64,000 nt of DNA. Source: Pectinophora gossypiella. Its lineage: Eukaryota; Arthropoda; Insecta; Lepidoptera; Gelechiidae. The stretch is from positions 11,385,420 to 11,449,419 of the forward strand of contig NC_065420.1 in NCBI RefSeq assembly GCF_024362695.1. The letters are read 5' to 3'. The translations under genes were made by a program, and so were the position numbers. Under the pieces are notes generated by a model. It did not search any database, was not told the DNA's origin, and saw nothing but the letters and a program-made list of their open reading frames with translations. Positions 11,701 through 21,856 of this stretch are shown piece by piece. The stretch's first letter is position 1. Each line of letters begins with the position of its first letter.

Positions 11701-12720
11701 GATGACAACTTGAAATTATAGACAAAACCTTCTACAAAAAAATAAAGGTTCGCGGCGGGAAAATCAATATTTTTCGAGTTCCTCGCGTAGTCGAGTTCTT
11801 TCTTGGTAGTTTTTGTAGATTGGATACAATTTTGATATGCATGACTCAAATGCTTCAATCTTTTTCTAGTCCGTGGCACAATTTCCTGAAGCGGAAAAGA
11901 AACTACGTGAAGAAATGGAAAATGCATCTCAACTCGGAGAAATGAGGTCTCGACTAGCTGCTGAAACTGCCGAGCGTGCACAGTTGATTACCGCTCTATT
12001 ACCTGCTGCGCAAGATGCGGCTTCTTTTGATTTGTATGGATGATCAATCTTCTTTTGTTTTATTTATATGCAAACCTCGATTTGACGTTAATTTGTTACA
12101 AGTCTATTATAATTTAGATTGCAAACGATACTTTTACAAAATCCCTTAAGTATATTTTCGATAGCATAAATACAATGATTGAATTTATATTCAGGAATAA
12201 GCGCTAATAATTTATTGTGACATTTTGAGTATTTTGCAATTTGAATCCACTTTCAGGAAAGAAATGCTCAATCGTTACAAGGAAGTGGTCATGCTGAATG
12301 AGGAGTTACTGACAGGCTGCCACATCAGGAGCTCCACACAAGAGCAGGCTGTCGCTTCGCTGAAAAGCTTACACAGAGTGTTACAACAAGCTGCACGGCT
12401 TAGGGGTAAAGTTACCGCATTTTTTTGTTAGTCTTGTTTGTTTTGACTAATATTATATTGGTCTTTATTTATTTTATAGGAAATTGAGCACTTATGCAAT
12501 ATTGCGTTGTTTATTAGGGTTCCGAACCTCAAAAAAAAAAGACAAAACAGTTGCCCGTCCGTATGTCTGTCAAACCCCTTTGTTACTTAAGCAATGGATA
12601 ATTGAGGATCTGATTTCAGTGGGAAAGCACAGCAAGGCGGTGGTAGCCGCTAGCAGAAAAGCTGTACGTGATGACAACGTAGACGCTCTAGTCAAGATCC
12701 TGCAAGTTGGGGACTCTTAA
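5740..12720 (+). CDS. BBS2: Bardet-Biedl syndrome 2 protein homologue (BBSome subunit)
   Basis: The product is a subunit of the BBSome coat that sorts membrane proteins in and out of cilia. In insects it is expected mainly in ciliated sensory neurons and sperm. Eleven coding exons join in frame: 5740-5868, 6350-6527, 6606-6835, 7375-7557, 8040-8244, 8791-9029, 9396-9581, 9811-10191, 11870-12033, 12257-12405 and 12620-12720. They total 2145 bases, or 714 aa, against about 721 in human. All borders are GT-AG. The N-terminal half is the beta-propeller (KYDGTHLCLTA, LAYDVHDNTDLFFKEAPDG, YGLANGTIGIY). Then come the coiled segment (exon 6) and the appendage and platform part (LPRFSMYTLAP, NQNFLLEQE, AGDLIQSLGIYL). 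A helical C-terminus ends KILQVGDS. Exon 5 has a five-alanine run from GCC repeats. Intron 8 hosts Sae1 on the other strand. A likely poly(A) signal, aataaa, lies at 13005-13010. Confidence 0.95.
7600..7690 (+). repeat. Short dispersed repeat in BBS2 intron 4
   Basis: The segment around gtagtcagagctatatccat through ctcaccgagctttct-like bases recurs near 44560-44640, and part of it near 53870. It is a fragment of a family of unknown class. Confidence 0.5.
8381..8570 (-). mobile_element. Truncated family B SINE in BBS2 intron 5
   Basis: This reads as the 3' two-thirds of SINE B in reverse (ggtccgcttacctaacctga ... ctcacgatgttttc). The tRNA-like head is missing. Confidence 0.7.
9194..9362 (+). 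mobile_element. Family A SINE tail in BBS2 intron 6
   Basis: It matches the SINE A body (ccgtgcttcggaa, taagccgttggtcccggg) and tail (gagacgtatataggcta), but the tRNA-like head is lost. It ends about 30 bases before the exon 7 acceptor. Confidence 0.65.
10371..10376 (+). terminator. Plus-strand poly(A) signal inside BBS2 intron 8
   Basis: An aataaa lies 180 bases past exon 8, in the host-gene orientation. Read-through of the exon 8 donor would add six codons (VCMMQL) before a stop at 10210-10212, so a short BBS2 transcript could end here. This is inference from sequence only. Confidence 0.3.
10495..11514 (-). CDS. Sae1: SUMO-activating enzyme subunit 1 (Aos1)
   Basis: The product is the regulatory half of the SUMO E1. 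With UBA2 it adenylates SUMO before transfer to UBC9, and it acts mainly in the nucleus. The single-exon frame gives 339 aa, against 346 in human. It opens with SEAEAEQYDRQIRLWGLESQ near residues 10-29. The nucleotide-binding loop is IIGIGGLGAETAKN (39-52), and the frame ends FVELYGQ. There is no catalytic cysteine domain, as expected because that sits in UBA2. The open frame extends 21 codons upstream (to 11577), but the ATG at 11514 lines up with the family N-terminus (MVE...), so I take it as the start. The gene lies wholly inside BBS2 intron 8 on the opposite strand and has no introns. It is intact, so probably active, and it may have arisen by retroposition. A TTTATT (minus AATAAA) at 10300-10305 is a possible poly(A) signal. 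Confidence 0.95.
   Translation of the reverse strand: MVENNEVELSEAEAEQYDRQIRLWGLESQKRLRASKVLIIGIGGLGAETAKNIILSGVKSVCLLDNEKLKEIDLYSQFLAPPDKIGENRAEVSLQRARALNPMVDITAETKGVDELQDSYFTQFDIVVATGLKQEQLERINNVCRDSNKKFLCGDVWGMFGYMFADLVDHEYSEEIVQYKAVKRGPDDTGENARETVSITVKRRAIYVPLQNALSADWSKPELRSRLRRGDPSYFVMKVLMRFRDEHNRNPDPAKRKEDTEILLKMRDELVKELSLPAGFVSDALLSDVFGTVAGAAAVVGGVIGQEVVKAVSQREPPHNNMFFFNPVKCVGFVELYGQ
12515..12600 (+). repeat. Fragment of a dispersed 'ggttccg' element in BBS2 intron 10
   Basis: The bases ggttccgaacctcaaaaa through cgtccgtatgtctgtc match the class of element seen more fully at 32980-33520. It ends about 20 bases before the exon 11 acceptor. Confidence 0.45.
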
Positions 12721-13152
12721 ATCAAAGACAAATTATATTGTGATTATGATAAAAAAATAATTTAATTGTTGTTCTTAATTTAAAATACAAGTCGGCTTAA
12801 AATTATAACTAAAAAAAAAAGTATGTAAGTTTCTTTGTAGGAAGTTATCTATGGTCATTTCTTGTATTTGGCTAAATGCGTTGCGAAGCCATTTAAAAAA
12901 AAAAGTTATCTATGAAACTAGTGAACCAATATTAAAAAATCTTTCACCAGTAGAAAGTTACATTATTACATATTACCGTCCACACGGGAGGAAAACTAGT
13001 CCCAAATAAAACATGTTTTTGTAATTGTCTCAAGTAAACATGGATAATGCAGGGCTGCATGTTCCAACTATAGCGGTGACAATGCAGTTACTACACGCAG
13101 GCAGACCTTTCTTTCATCGCTGTTTGATAAACCAGTCTTTAATGCAAAAGAA
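12721..13152. other. Convergent intergenic spacer between BBS2 and ORC1
   Basis: This 432-base spacer holds the 3' ends of both genes. An aataaa for BBS2 is at 13005-13010. No clear AATAAA for ORC1 is seen; an ATTAAA-type hexamer on the minus strand at 13138-13143 is very close to the stop. No other gene is visible. Confidence 0.6.
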
Positions 13153-16100
13153 TCAAACAGTAATCTGCCTTGTAGCATAATGGACGTCATCGACGCTGAC
13201 ATTCAACAATAGCCTAGGCTCAGCGGGCTTAGGTTCTAGAAGCAGCAGTCGACTGGCGGCTAACTGGGCGCATATGGCTAACGCCTGTGAGGCTGTCGGG
13301 GCGCGGATCTGCGTCGCGGCGCGGTACGGCCGCCCGTCTAGAGCCACGATGGCCGCCGCCGTCTGTAGGGCTCTGGAGAGAGTCGTCTCGTCTGAACCGG
13401 TTCTTTCGACCTGTGAGTAAGAAAAGTGATACAGAAATAACAGTCTTCAAGATCGCCACTAAGTTATAAATTGTCAGTAACATATTGTTGTTTGCGTCAT
13501 ATTATTGATTTTAGCGATCGTTATTGACGGCGATATGGCTCACTATCACGTTGGTCTGGCCGGGTTTCCACTGACGCGAAGATGTGCGGATGTGACCAAT
13601 CCCAGCCTTCGACAAAGCGAAAAACGAAGACGCTCTGTCACTGTCTCCCTCACGGTGATTGATCGATTTCTGCACATCTCCGCTCAGCTCCATGTCAATG
13701 GAAACGCAGCCTAAAAGTTTGAGTACTCAATTTATCTTGCGACGGATGTACCTCTGACTACTCCAATTGGTATATAGTTGGAGCTTATGTTATCGATATT
13801 AGCGGACGGCTTAAAAAGGTATCAGAGCCACTTTATCATGTATAGTGCGTTGTAGTACCTCTGCGGCCACGGCCCGCAGCATGAGCCGCTCGGCGGGCGC
13901 GCAGCTCTGTATGGCGCGCACGGCGGCGCCCGCGGCCGCCTCGCCCAGCGCGCGCTGCACGTGCTGCAGCCCCGCGCCCGCCCCGCCCCCCGCGCCCGCC
14001 CCGCCCTCCGCGGCCGCCAGCTCCAGCGCCCGCGAGCACAGCGCCAGCGCTCGCCGTGCGTCGCCAGACACTGCTGCTACTTTCCTGGAATATTAATAAT
14101 ACATATATGTGGGAGGGAGCGGGAAAATAAACACTGAAGTCTTCATAACTCGCTATATTTATTTATTTAAAGGGTACACAGCACAGGTATCAATCGTGGC
14201 ATGAGAAAATAAAAGGTTGCAGATTTGGGTAATAACTAGATTGAAACCCAAAATGTGTATACTATACACGGCATGGTTATATTATCTTAAAACGGTTTCA
14301 CACTACACAGAATAGAATTAACACCTTAATATTAGAATTAAGAGAAAAAAAGCCTTACGCGCTACGCGCGCTTACGAGCTATACACGCGTCATTCATTCC
14401 CCCTCTGTCTCCTTTTTTCATACCTCTCGCTCTTCCACACTGTTCAACCGAATACATCTTCAATCATATTTTTTCTCTCTCACACACGTATCTCTGTCTC
14501 GCGTACCTGTCTCTCTCTTACTCGTTCATCTAATATCATCTTACTTTTTTACCTACACTTTTATATATCACATATACGTATAATAACTTATATCAGTAGT
14601 CATCACGCGGATATACAACCCGTTTGACGTGGGCTGTCCACTTAATTCTGTCGGATTATTAGCCAATGTATTTTTTTTATAGGGTTGTTTTAGATTTCTG
14701 CCTAAAATTGACGTGAGTTCTTTAAATTTTATGCCTGTCGATTACCCGTCCCTTTCCTTTTCGGCAGATAAGACAATGACAGGTATAACTTAAAATAAAA
14801 TTAGATGGTGTGTACTGAAATTAGCACCAAATATTTTATTTTTAATTAAATTCTAGAATGGATAAATGTACAGACCTGGCGATGAGCTGAACAGCATCAG
14901 CAGTGACTGTCGCGCCTTGCAGCCTCGTGGCCACGATGGTTTGCAGCTGCGTGTGCGTGTAGGGCGGGAAGGTGAGCCGCGTGAGGCCCAGGCGCGAGGC
15001 GACGCGCGCCGCCAGCGCCCGCTCGGGCAGGTCCATGGTGTTGGCCACCGCGAGGACCGTCAGCAGCGCCGAGTCGTGTGCTGCCCACTCCATTATGCTG
15101 TATAGTACGTCCTGGCGACGCGTGCACAGGGCGTCTAGCTGGAAGATAAATAATAATGACGGCCTCCGTGGTCCAGTGGTTGAGCGCTGGGCTCACGATC
15201 CGGAGGTCCCAGGTTCGAATCCCGGTGGGGACATATCACAAAAATCACTTGGTGATCCCTAGTTTGGTAATGACATTACAGGCTGATCACCTGATTGTCC
15301 AAAAAGTAAGATGATCCGTGCTTCGGAAGGCACGTTAAGCTGTTGGTCCCGGTTACTACTTACTGATGTAAGTAAGTAGTCGTTACATGAGCCATGTCAG
15401 GGGCCTTTGGCGCCTCAATTATAACCCTGACACCGGGGTTGATGAGGTTGGTAATTCACTTCACAACCCACACGATAGAGGAAGAATAATAATAATTATT
15501 ACTATTATCCTACGGCTTATTCTCAACCTGCATATTTCGTACGTGAATTACAAATCAAAATTTTTAAAGCCACTTTACAGCCGCCGGGGTGAGTTTATTG
15601 AGCTCTTCTAGACCAGAAAGAGAGAGAGAGAGATTGGATGGAAAGAATAAGTTGGACTGAAAGAGTTACTAATGAGGAAGTGCAAGTAAGAGTAAGGAAA
15701 AAGGCAAATATTGAGAGTTATTGAGGACAAAAGAGGCAAGATGATTGGACACTTAATAAGACACGACGAATTTATTAAAATCATCATAGAAGGGAAGCTA
15801 CAAGGAAAGAGAGGAAGGGGAAGACCAAGAAAAGCTTACATGGAACAGATTAAAGAGAAGGCGAACGTCTTATAAGTGAAGGAATGGGTCTTTGATAGAC
15901 AAAAATGGAGAATGCTACACTGACAAGAGCGAGGCTCTTAAATTAGTCACGATGTGCACTGGAGAAAATATACCTAAAGGGAGAATAGGGTATTTTACAC
16001 CAAAGATAAATTATAAAATGCTAATCTAGAAATATAATACGATTAGACACGTAAGGTCTTGAATTGTTAATTTATAAGTTAAGATTACATAAATTGTGTT

Positions 16101-19100
16101 ACTTTTATATTATGTTTATGTATTAGAATATTGGTAATGATATTGTATGTTGTGTTGTATAAAATAAAATTACAATCTAGAAATCAATCTCGATTATCTT
16201 TTTGAATTATTTTCGAATTTTAACGAGTGCGATGGTAGACCCCCTTTATTGATGACGTCATACAGACAGTATTTCCATACAAATTGTCGTTGGATCAAAA
16301 TCCGTTGCGACGAAACCGTCACTACATGGTATAAAACAAAGTCGCTTTTTCTGCCCCTATATCCCTTTGTACGCTTAAATCTTTAAAAAAAGATTTTGAT
16401 GCGGTTTTTTTAGTAGATAGAGTGATTCAAGAGGAATTTTTATATGTATAATAAAATAACATCCATTAAATAGTGGAGATATACTATTATTTTTGAGGTT
16501 TTTAATGTGATGTCGTAAATAATTAATTTTTTTACTCAGCACTGCACCCGAGCGATGCCGGGGCGGGTCGCTAGTAAAAAATAGAGCATTTGACTTTGTA
16601 ACAGCCTATTTACAATGAGATCAGGTAACAAAAGGTACAAGTCAAAACAAAATTTCAGAACTATTAAATGACGCTATTTGCATATCTAAGTATTATCTTT
16701 TTACTACCCTTCTACTTTTTGCTACCTACTCCATTTGTCCCCCTCTCGGAGAACCTTCCACCGGGTTATGAGCTAACCAGGCCGACCTGGAAATCTTTAA
16801 ATAGACTCCGTACACAGGTTGGCCGAAGTAAAGATAACCTGTCCAGGTGGGGTTTTCTCATCGGGTCGGATCTGAGCTGCGTGTGTGGTGTTACGCCATA
16901 GGCTCATCTGATAACTTGCCCCGCGTGCCCTGATACCTGCACGCGAGAGGGGTTGATGAGTGCCACCGAGGATGCTGTTCGAGTGGCGGAATACTGGGCT
17001 GAAGAAATCTAATGCCATCGAAACGACAAGAAGAAGAAGATCTTTTTACTCATATTAAAAGTTACCTCGTCCACAAGTAATACAGTTGGGGTTCTTCTAG
17101 GTCCAGGGTTTGTGAATCGCTTCTCCAGCAGAGAACATGCCTGCTCCCATACAACAGATTTACCTGTGAAATAACATAAAATGATTTAGATGGTGTACAG
17201 TCATGAGCAATATCATGTTCCCACTTTAGAACCCTGTCGCACTATCATATTTGACACGTAATAGGACTTGCGGTTTAATTCGTCAAAAAAGTTAATGTGA
17301 CATGGTTTCAAAGTGCATACATATTAGTACTCGTGACTGTACTGCACTTCTTCTAATCGTGTGGGTTGTGAGGTGGAATACCAACCTCATCAACCCTGGT
17401 GTCAGGGTTATTATTCAGCCGCCAAAGGTCCCTGACATGGGTAATGTAACAACTACATACTTGTGTATTGAGAGGGCTCGATCTAACGCAGCCCGAATGC
17501 CAACTGCGACCTAGCTAGATCTATTGTGGCCAAAACGACTACTTACTTACATCAGTAAGTAGTAACCGGGACTAACGGCTTAACGTGCCTTCCGAAGCAC
17601 GGAGCATCTTACTTTCGGACGATCAGCCTGTTATGTCCTAACCAAACTAGGGATCACAAAGTGATTTTTGTGATAAGTTCCCACCGAGATTCGAACCCGG
17701 GGCTTCCTCGGGGGATCGTGAGCCCAACGCGATCGGAATAGGTAGCGCTATTTGGGGTCGATAACCCTGAATTTTGTGGTTAATGTGGATATGACCACGA
17801 GTTTAATATTATCATAAGGAAAAGATGAATAACGACACACACACACAGGCACGACAGGTTGAAGAATAACACAATAAAATACAGCATCACGCCTGTATCC
17901 TCGAAAGGGTAGGCAGAGGTGTATATACGTCCACTCCTCGCCAGCTATGACAAACAACAACATAATTAAAACAAACAAAACAGCAACATTAACATAATTA
18001 ATACCAGTAAGTTGCTTATAGATCTGCACATAGGCCTGCCGGGGCTCTGCGATCTTCATCCCGTTGACCTCCACCAGCTGGAAGGCGGGCAGGTCCGCCT
18101 CCTCCTTGAGGATGTCCAGCGCAGAACACACTGTCGCCGTCTTGCCTGTACCTGGGACTCCAGAGATGTACATGCATCTGGAAACAGACATAAAAGCTGT
18201 AGGAATTTATTCATTTTAAATATACTTTAAAGATTTTGGAACACCAACAGCTTATATTTATACTAAAATATATATAGCTGCAAACCCACTGACTGACTCA
18301 CTGACAGGGTTGTTCTCCCAGAAGGAGCTTCGGGGGGTAAAAATCCCAGGTCTTGAAAAACTGCCCCGCATCAGGGAGACACCCTACAGTCTGGCAAAAC
18401 TATCGCACCTGGAACGAATTTATACTAAAAGTAACATTAGAATAAACAATTTGGTAGTTTCCTAGGTCAAAGATAAATTATGAAATTTTGATTACCTACT
18501 AAATAAAGATAGATCTAAAGGTGAGAAAAAGGGGTCATTTACTTTGTTCATCTGGCGATGAATTTACCTCTGAATACGCCAAATGGAATATAATCCTGAG
18601 GTTATTATTATTTAAGTACACTACAGCATAACCTGATGCGTGTATGTCCCTGCACTTGTGTTTTTCATTTTATGTTGTTGTTACTATGGACCAATCTCAA
18701 GCTTAAAACTTACAATGCCTTGCGTGTCCAGTATAATAATACCTTCAGGGCCATGTTGCGGCTCCCGCGCTATTGTAGTGCATCAGGCATGTTTGCGGAT
18801 GCTGGCGTGGATGACTTCTACGCCATCATGCGCAAGAAGAGTGCGTCTCTGGTGCGCAGGTTGCGGGGGAGCCCCAACGTGATCCTGAAGATGATCGCGG
18901 ATAGGATGGACGCGGCCGTTTTCAGGCGGTTCACGGACCTACATATTTATTGTGCGGCCCGGTGAGCTGCCGGTGAGTGGCTTCTCGTTTTCCCGGTGTC
19001 TAACTGGGGTGTACTCACATTTTATTTTATTTTTTCAATATTATACTTACCTCCTATTATTATATATCTAACATAGTGTGTAAGATTTTCTTTTATACTA

Positions 19101-21856
19101 ACCATCTATGGACTTTTTTGTCTGCAAATAAATGTTTTTTTTTTTATTGTATTCCTTTTAAATTTATTTGAACCAAAAATTTTACATGTTTACAAAAATC
19201 ATTCTCTCGCCAAACTGAGACCAGTTTGTCGGCGAGTACGCTCTTACAATGTTTGATTTTTTTTTATACCTTTTCTATTTTATCATGTACATGTAAGGAC
19301 CTTTTCTATATTATCGCTTGGTTACCACATATGTGTACTTTACAGTGACATTATTTAAATTCAAGAAGAGCAATAATATAAATTCTTTAATTTTGATGTA
19401 ATAGCTTGGAGCTCGGTGGCGCAGCGGTTTACGCGCTCGGTCTGCGATTGTTGAAGTAAAGCAACTTTCGCAAAGGCCGGTCATAGGATGGGTGACCACA
19501 AAAAAAAAGTTTTCATCTCGAGCTCCTCCGTGCTTCGGAAGGCACGTTAAGCCGTTGGTCCCGGCTGCATTAGCAGTCGTTAATAACCATCAATCCGCAC
19601 TGGGCCCGCGTGATGGTTTAAGGCCCGATCTGCCTATCCATCCAAAGGGAAGGCCCGTACCCCAGCAGTGGGGACGTTAATGGGCTGATGATGATGATGA
19701 GCTTGGAATGAAAGTTTGGGTATTTTCCTCTTTTACTTTACTCTTACTTATTAGCTTATTTTCAATATAAAGTACTGAATTTTGTTAATGTTTTTATAAC
19801 ATGCAACATCAGTGGTCAATAGAAAACATATCAGTTGTTGGCTTACCCGCTGGTGGCATCTAGCAGTTTGCTCCTCACAAATGCCAATATTTCTGCAAGT
19901 TGAGACTCTCTGCCCGGCAGTGATTTATTGTCCTGCAAGTATTCTGAAAACATACATAGTTGTAGTAGATAATTATTAATCACATATCTGAAGGTGTTCC
20001 TTGGGGAATTAGGCTGGCTGGAGTTATCCAGCAATTACAAGTATCACGAAAAATAGACGTTTAGACGTTGATGTGTGGAAAATACAAATACATAAACATC
20101 CTATATACGTCCCACTGCTGGCGGCAAGCCTTCCCTCAATCAACCGGAGGGGGTATGGAGCATACTCCACCACGCTGCCCCACTGTGGGTTGGTGGAGGA
20201 AAATACGAATAAAAAAATTGTAATTACTAGCCTGCGAATACTTTTAGGTATTTCCAAACTGCACTTTGTGGTCTTACGTCCGAAATAGAACTATGTAATA
20301 AAAACCTAGAAAATTACATTAGAATTTTTTTTACTTACCATTTATTGTATCTACAGAATGTGCTCTAGACCGAATAGTTGGAGTCAACTGACTGACAATT
20401 CGTCTTTTAGGTGTCTTTCCTGGAGTGACTCTAGGGGTCCTGGGGGTCTTAGGTGTACGAGGAGTCTTAGGAGCGGGCACATTAAAGTCATCATCAATGT
20501 CATCAATCAGTTTACGAATGGATTTCCTTGGTGTATGTTTAACTGGAGAAGTTTCTAGTTCGGCATAATTTACTGGAGCTTTTACAGCTCTAGGAGTTCT
20601 TGTAGGGGTCTTCTTAACTGGAGATAATTCCATTTCTACATAGTTCACTGGGATTTTAGAAACTCTCCCAGACCTTGTTGAATAAGCTTCCTTTTCATCA
20701 TCATCAAAATCTAACACTTTTCTTGGTGTTTCTTCAATAGGTTTAGCTACAGATGTTTTTCTTTTCGGTGTTGTCACCACGTGCTGTCTGATGATTAAAG
20801 TTGGTAGCTCTTCATCAGAATTCTCTTGTAGTTCCATAGATAATAAATCTTCTATGTTATTCCTAGTTAGTTTACTTGAACTTCGAGGAGTTTCAGTCTT
20901 TTTAGGGGTGGGTTTGGGAGTTAATTTTTTTGGTGAGTCTTTTTCATTTTTATCAGCTAAAATAGCTCTTTTGAGCAACAGTTTAGTGCCGTCATTCTTG
21001 CTTACACTCCAATTCTTTTGCTCAGAAATTGATACTCTGCTCATTCGTTTCACAAGACTACTTGGCGTTTTTGGTGTTCTTGACGGAGTAGACTTTGCTG
21101 GTGTGCTGAGTAACTGTAACGCTTTACGTTCTTGTTCCAAGACTGGTTCAACTTGGACTTTTCGTTTGCTTACAGCTACCAATCTATACCGACAAATGTA
21201 ATGGTATGGAGACGTTAAGTCTACATCGGTGTCTTTGGTAAAAGTAAGGGTGATGGAGCATTTTTTGAAGAATGTTTCTATTGACACATCGGTGTCAAAC
21301 GGTCTGTTGTCCTCCAATACCTATAAATTAAATGTTTTTGTATGAATAAGAATTGTTAATGTATAAGATTTAAGAAAATAAAATGCTTCTGAGAGTATTA
21401 CTAATTCTAATTTCGATTATAAACTTACTTCTTTATCAAGGAATTCAATGGGCTCAGCATTACTGAAACAAGATTTTGGTACATCTGCAGGCTTGGAGTA
21501 CCACTGAACCTTGGCTCTGAACGGATCGTTCTTGTTAGTGGTGTCTTCGTAGAGCGCTAGTATTTGGGCCGCATCGCATCCTGCCTCCGTATCCGGCTCC
21601 GCAGAATCAGCATTTGAAACTAGCACGAAATCACCAATTTCACCCACAATATTTTTGAATTGAAACTTTCTGTAACGTATAGTGACATATTATGATACTA
21701 TTATGAAGCAGGAAGGAAATATAAGTATGAATTAAGGAAAGATCTTTGTTATGGAGTTACTTACTCGTAATGTCGAAAAGTTATCGAGGATTTTTGATCA
21801 GTAACAATTTCATCACCAATCCACGCAACAGACTTATTTACTATTTTCTTAGGCAT
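13153..21856 (-). CDS. ORC1: Origin recognition complex subunit 1
   Basis: The product is the AAA+ ATPase that, with ORC2-6 and CDC6, marks replication origins and loads the MCM helicase. Nine coding exons join in frame on the minus strand: 21856-21765, 21669-21429, 21320-20339, 19943-19847, 18177-18005, 17163-17066, 15138-14876, 14084-13859 and 13410-13153. They total 2430 bases, or 809 aa (human 861). Exons 1-3 give an N-terminal BAH domain (to about residue 170). Exon 3 then encodes a disordered basic linker rich in TP sites. Walker A GVPGTGKT is at 477-484, Walker B VLLVDE at 556-561 (split from LD by intron 6), and the sensor-1 segment VANTMDLPER follows near 592-601. The winged-helix end is LNVSVDDVHYATRQ. 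The conserved stretch just before SLPGRE in other ORC1 proteins is not visible, so one short exon between exons 3 and 4 may be missing from this model. Exon 8 is unusually GC-rich. Confidence 0.93.
13552..13712. mobile_element. Probable MITE in ORC1 intron 8
   Basis: Imperfect inverted ends (gggtttccactgacgcgaag at left; the reverse of catgtcaatggaaacgcagc at right) enclose a shared gatgtgcggatg / gcacatctccgc pair. It is a worn fold-back element with no coding sequence. Confidence 0.5.
14085..14875. other. ORC1 intron 7, no recognised element
   Basis: AT-rich intron with CT-rich runs near 14400-14530. I see no gene or transposon in it. Confidence 0.6.
15161..15488 (+). mobile_element. Family C tRNA-derived SINE beside an ORC1 splice site
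   Basis: The tRNA-like head (ggcctccgtggtccagtggt, B-box ggttcgaatcc) runs to a tail ending in cacacgatagaggaagaa. The flanks share an AATAAT-rich duplication. It lies in ORC1 intron 6, antisense to the gene, with its head only about 20 bases from the exon 7 acceptor at 15139-15140. Confidence 0.8.
15625..15975 (+). pseudogene. C-terminal remnant of a non-LTR retrotransposon reverse transcriptase (RTE-like)
   Basis: Translation with frameshifts gives segments such as ERISWTERVTNEEV, GHLIRHDEFIK and GRGRPRKAYMEQIK. These are typical of the end of insect endonuclease-reverse transcriptase frames. The 3' end resembles the pieces at 24830, 47771 and 57706. It is antisense within ORC1 intron 6. 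The clade name is tentative. Confidence 0.65.
15976..16736. other. ORC1 intron 6, unclassified AT-rich DNA
   Basis: No gene is seen. The bases around 16185-16330, tttattgatgacgtcatacagacagtatttccatacaaa-like, resemble a segment at 31850-31890, which suggests another dispersed repeat. Confidence 0.4.
16737..17012 (+). pseudogene. C-terminal remnant of another non-LTR retrotransposon
   Basis: The plus frame reads LPPGYELTRPTWKSLNRLRT, QVGRSKDNL, then CVCG and CPACPDTCTREGLM, with a stop and a frame change between. This Cys-rich reverse-transcriptase end is also found at 51960-51547 in better shape. It is antisense in ORC1 intron 6 and ends about 50 bases from the exon 6 donor. Confidence 0.7.
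17196..17341. mobile_element. MITE family R (146 bases) in ORC1 intron 5
   Basis: The ends are inverted (tacagtcatgagc and gctcgtgactgta-like) and flanked by TA, as in Tc1/mariner-type elements. Other copies are at 26570, 27500 (broken), 29833 and the window end. Confidence 0.8.
17349..17733 (-). mobile_element. Family C SINE with an internal insertion
   Basis: This is a reverse family C copy abutting the MITE R copy. About 80 bases not found in the other copies (17461-17540) sit in the middle, flanked by repeats of the cttac/gtaag motif. The outermost tRNA-like head is missing. Confidence 0.7.
18700..19145 (+). pseudogene. 3' end of a non-LTR retrotransposon in ORC1 intron 4
   Basis: An 82-residue open segment (ALRVQYNNTFRAMLRLPRYC ... 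RRFTDLHIYCAAR) ends at a stop at 18963-18965. It is followed by an AT-rich tail with aataaatg and a T run. This fits the C-terminus and 3' UTR of an insect LINE, inserted antisense to ORC1 and 5'-truncated. Confidence 0.7.
19411..19699 (+). mobile_element. Family D SINE with clear target duplication
   Basis: The head gctcggtggcgcagcggttt is followed by a body shared with 28690-28948 and a gat-repeat tail. Direct repeats agcttgga flank it at 19403-19410 and 19700-19707. It lies in ORC1 intron 4. Confidence 0.85.
20094..20203 (-). mobile_element. Family A SINE tail in ORC1 intron 3
   Basis: Reverse of the SINE A 3' segment (cctatatacgtcccactgct ... gtgggttggtggag), 5'-truncated. Confidence 0.7.

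Noticed and set aside
13836..14096. GC-rich open frames in other frames over ORC1 exon 8
   Set aside because: They are shadows of the exon caused by its base composition. The correct ORC1 frame is shown by phase-matched borders and the VAAVSGDARR segment.
15161..15235. tRNA genes at this and similar sites (1922, 2225, 31045, 35040, 41156, 42379, 48257, 54900)
   Set aside because: A- and B-box-like parts are present, but the acceptor stems do not pair and each is joined to a shared SINE body and tail, so these are SINE heads.
18012..18230. 72-codon plus frame over ORC1 exon 5
   Set aside because: It is the antisense shadow of the Walker A exon.
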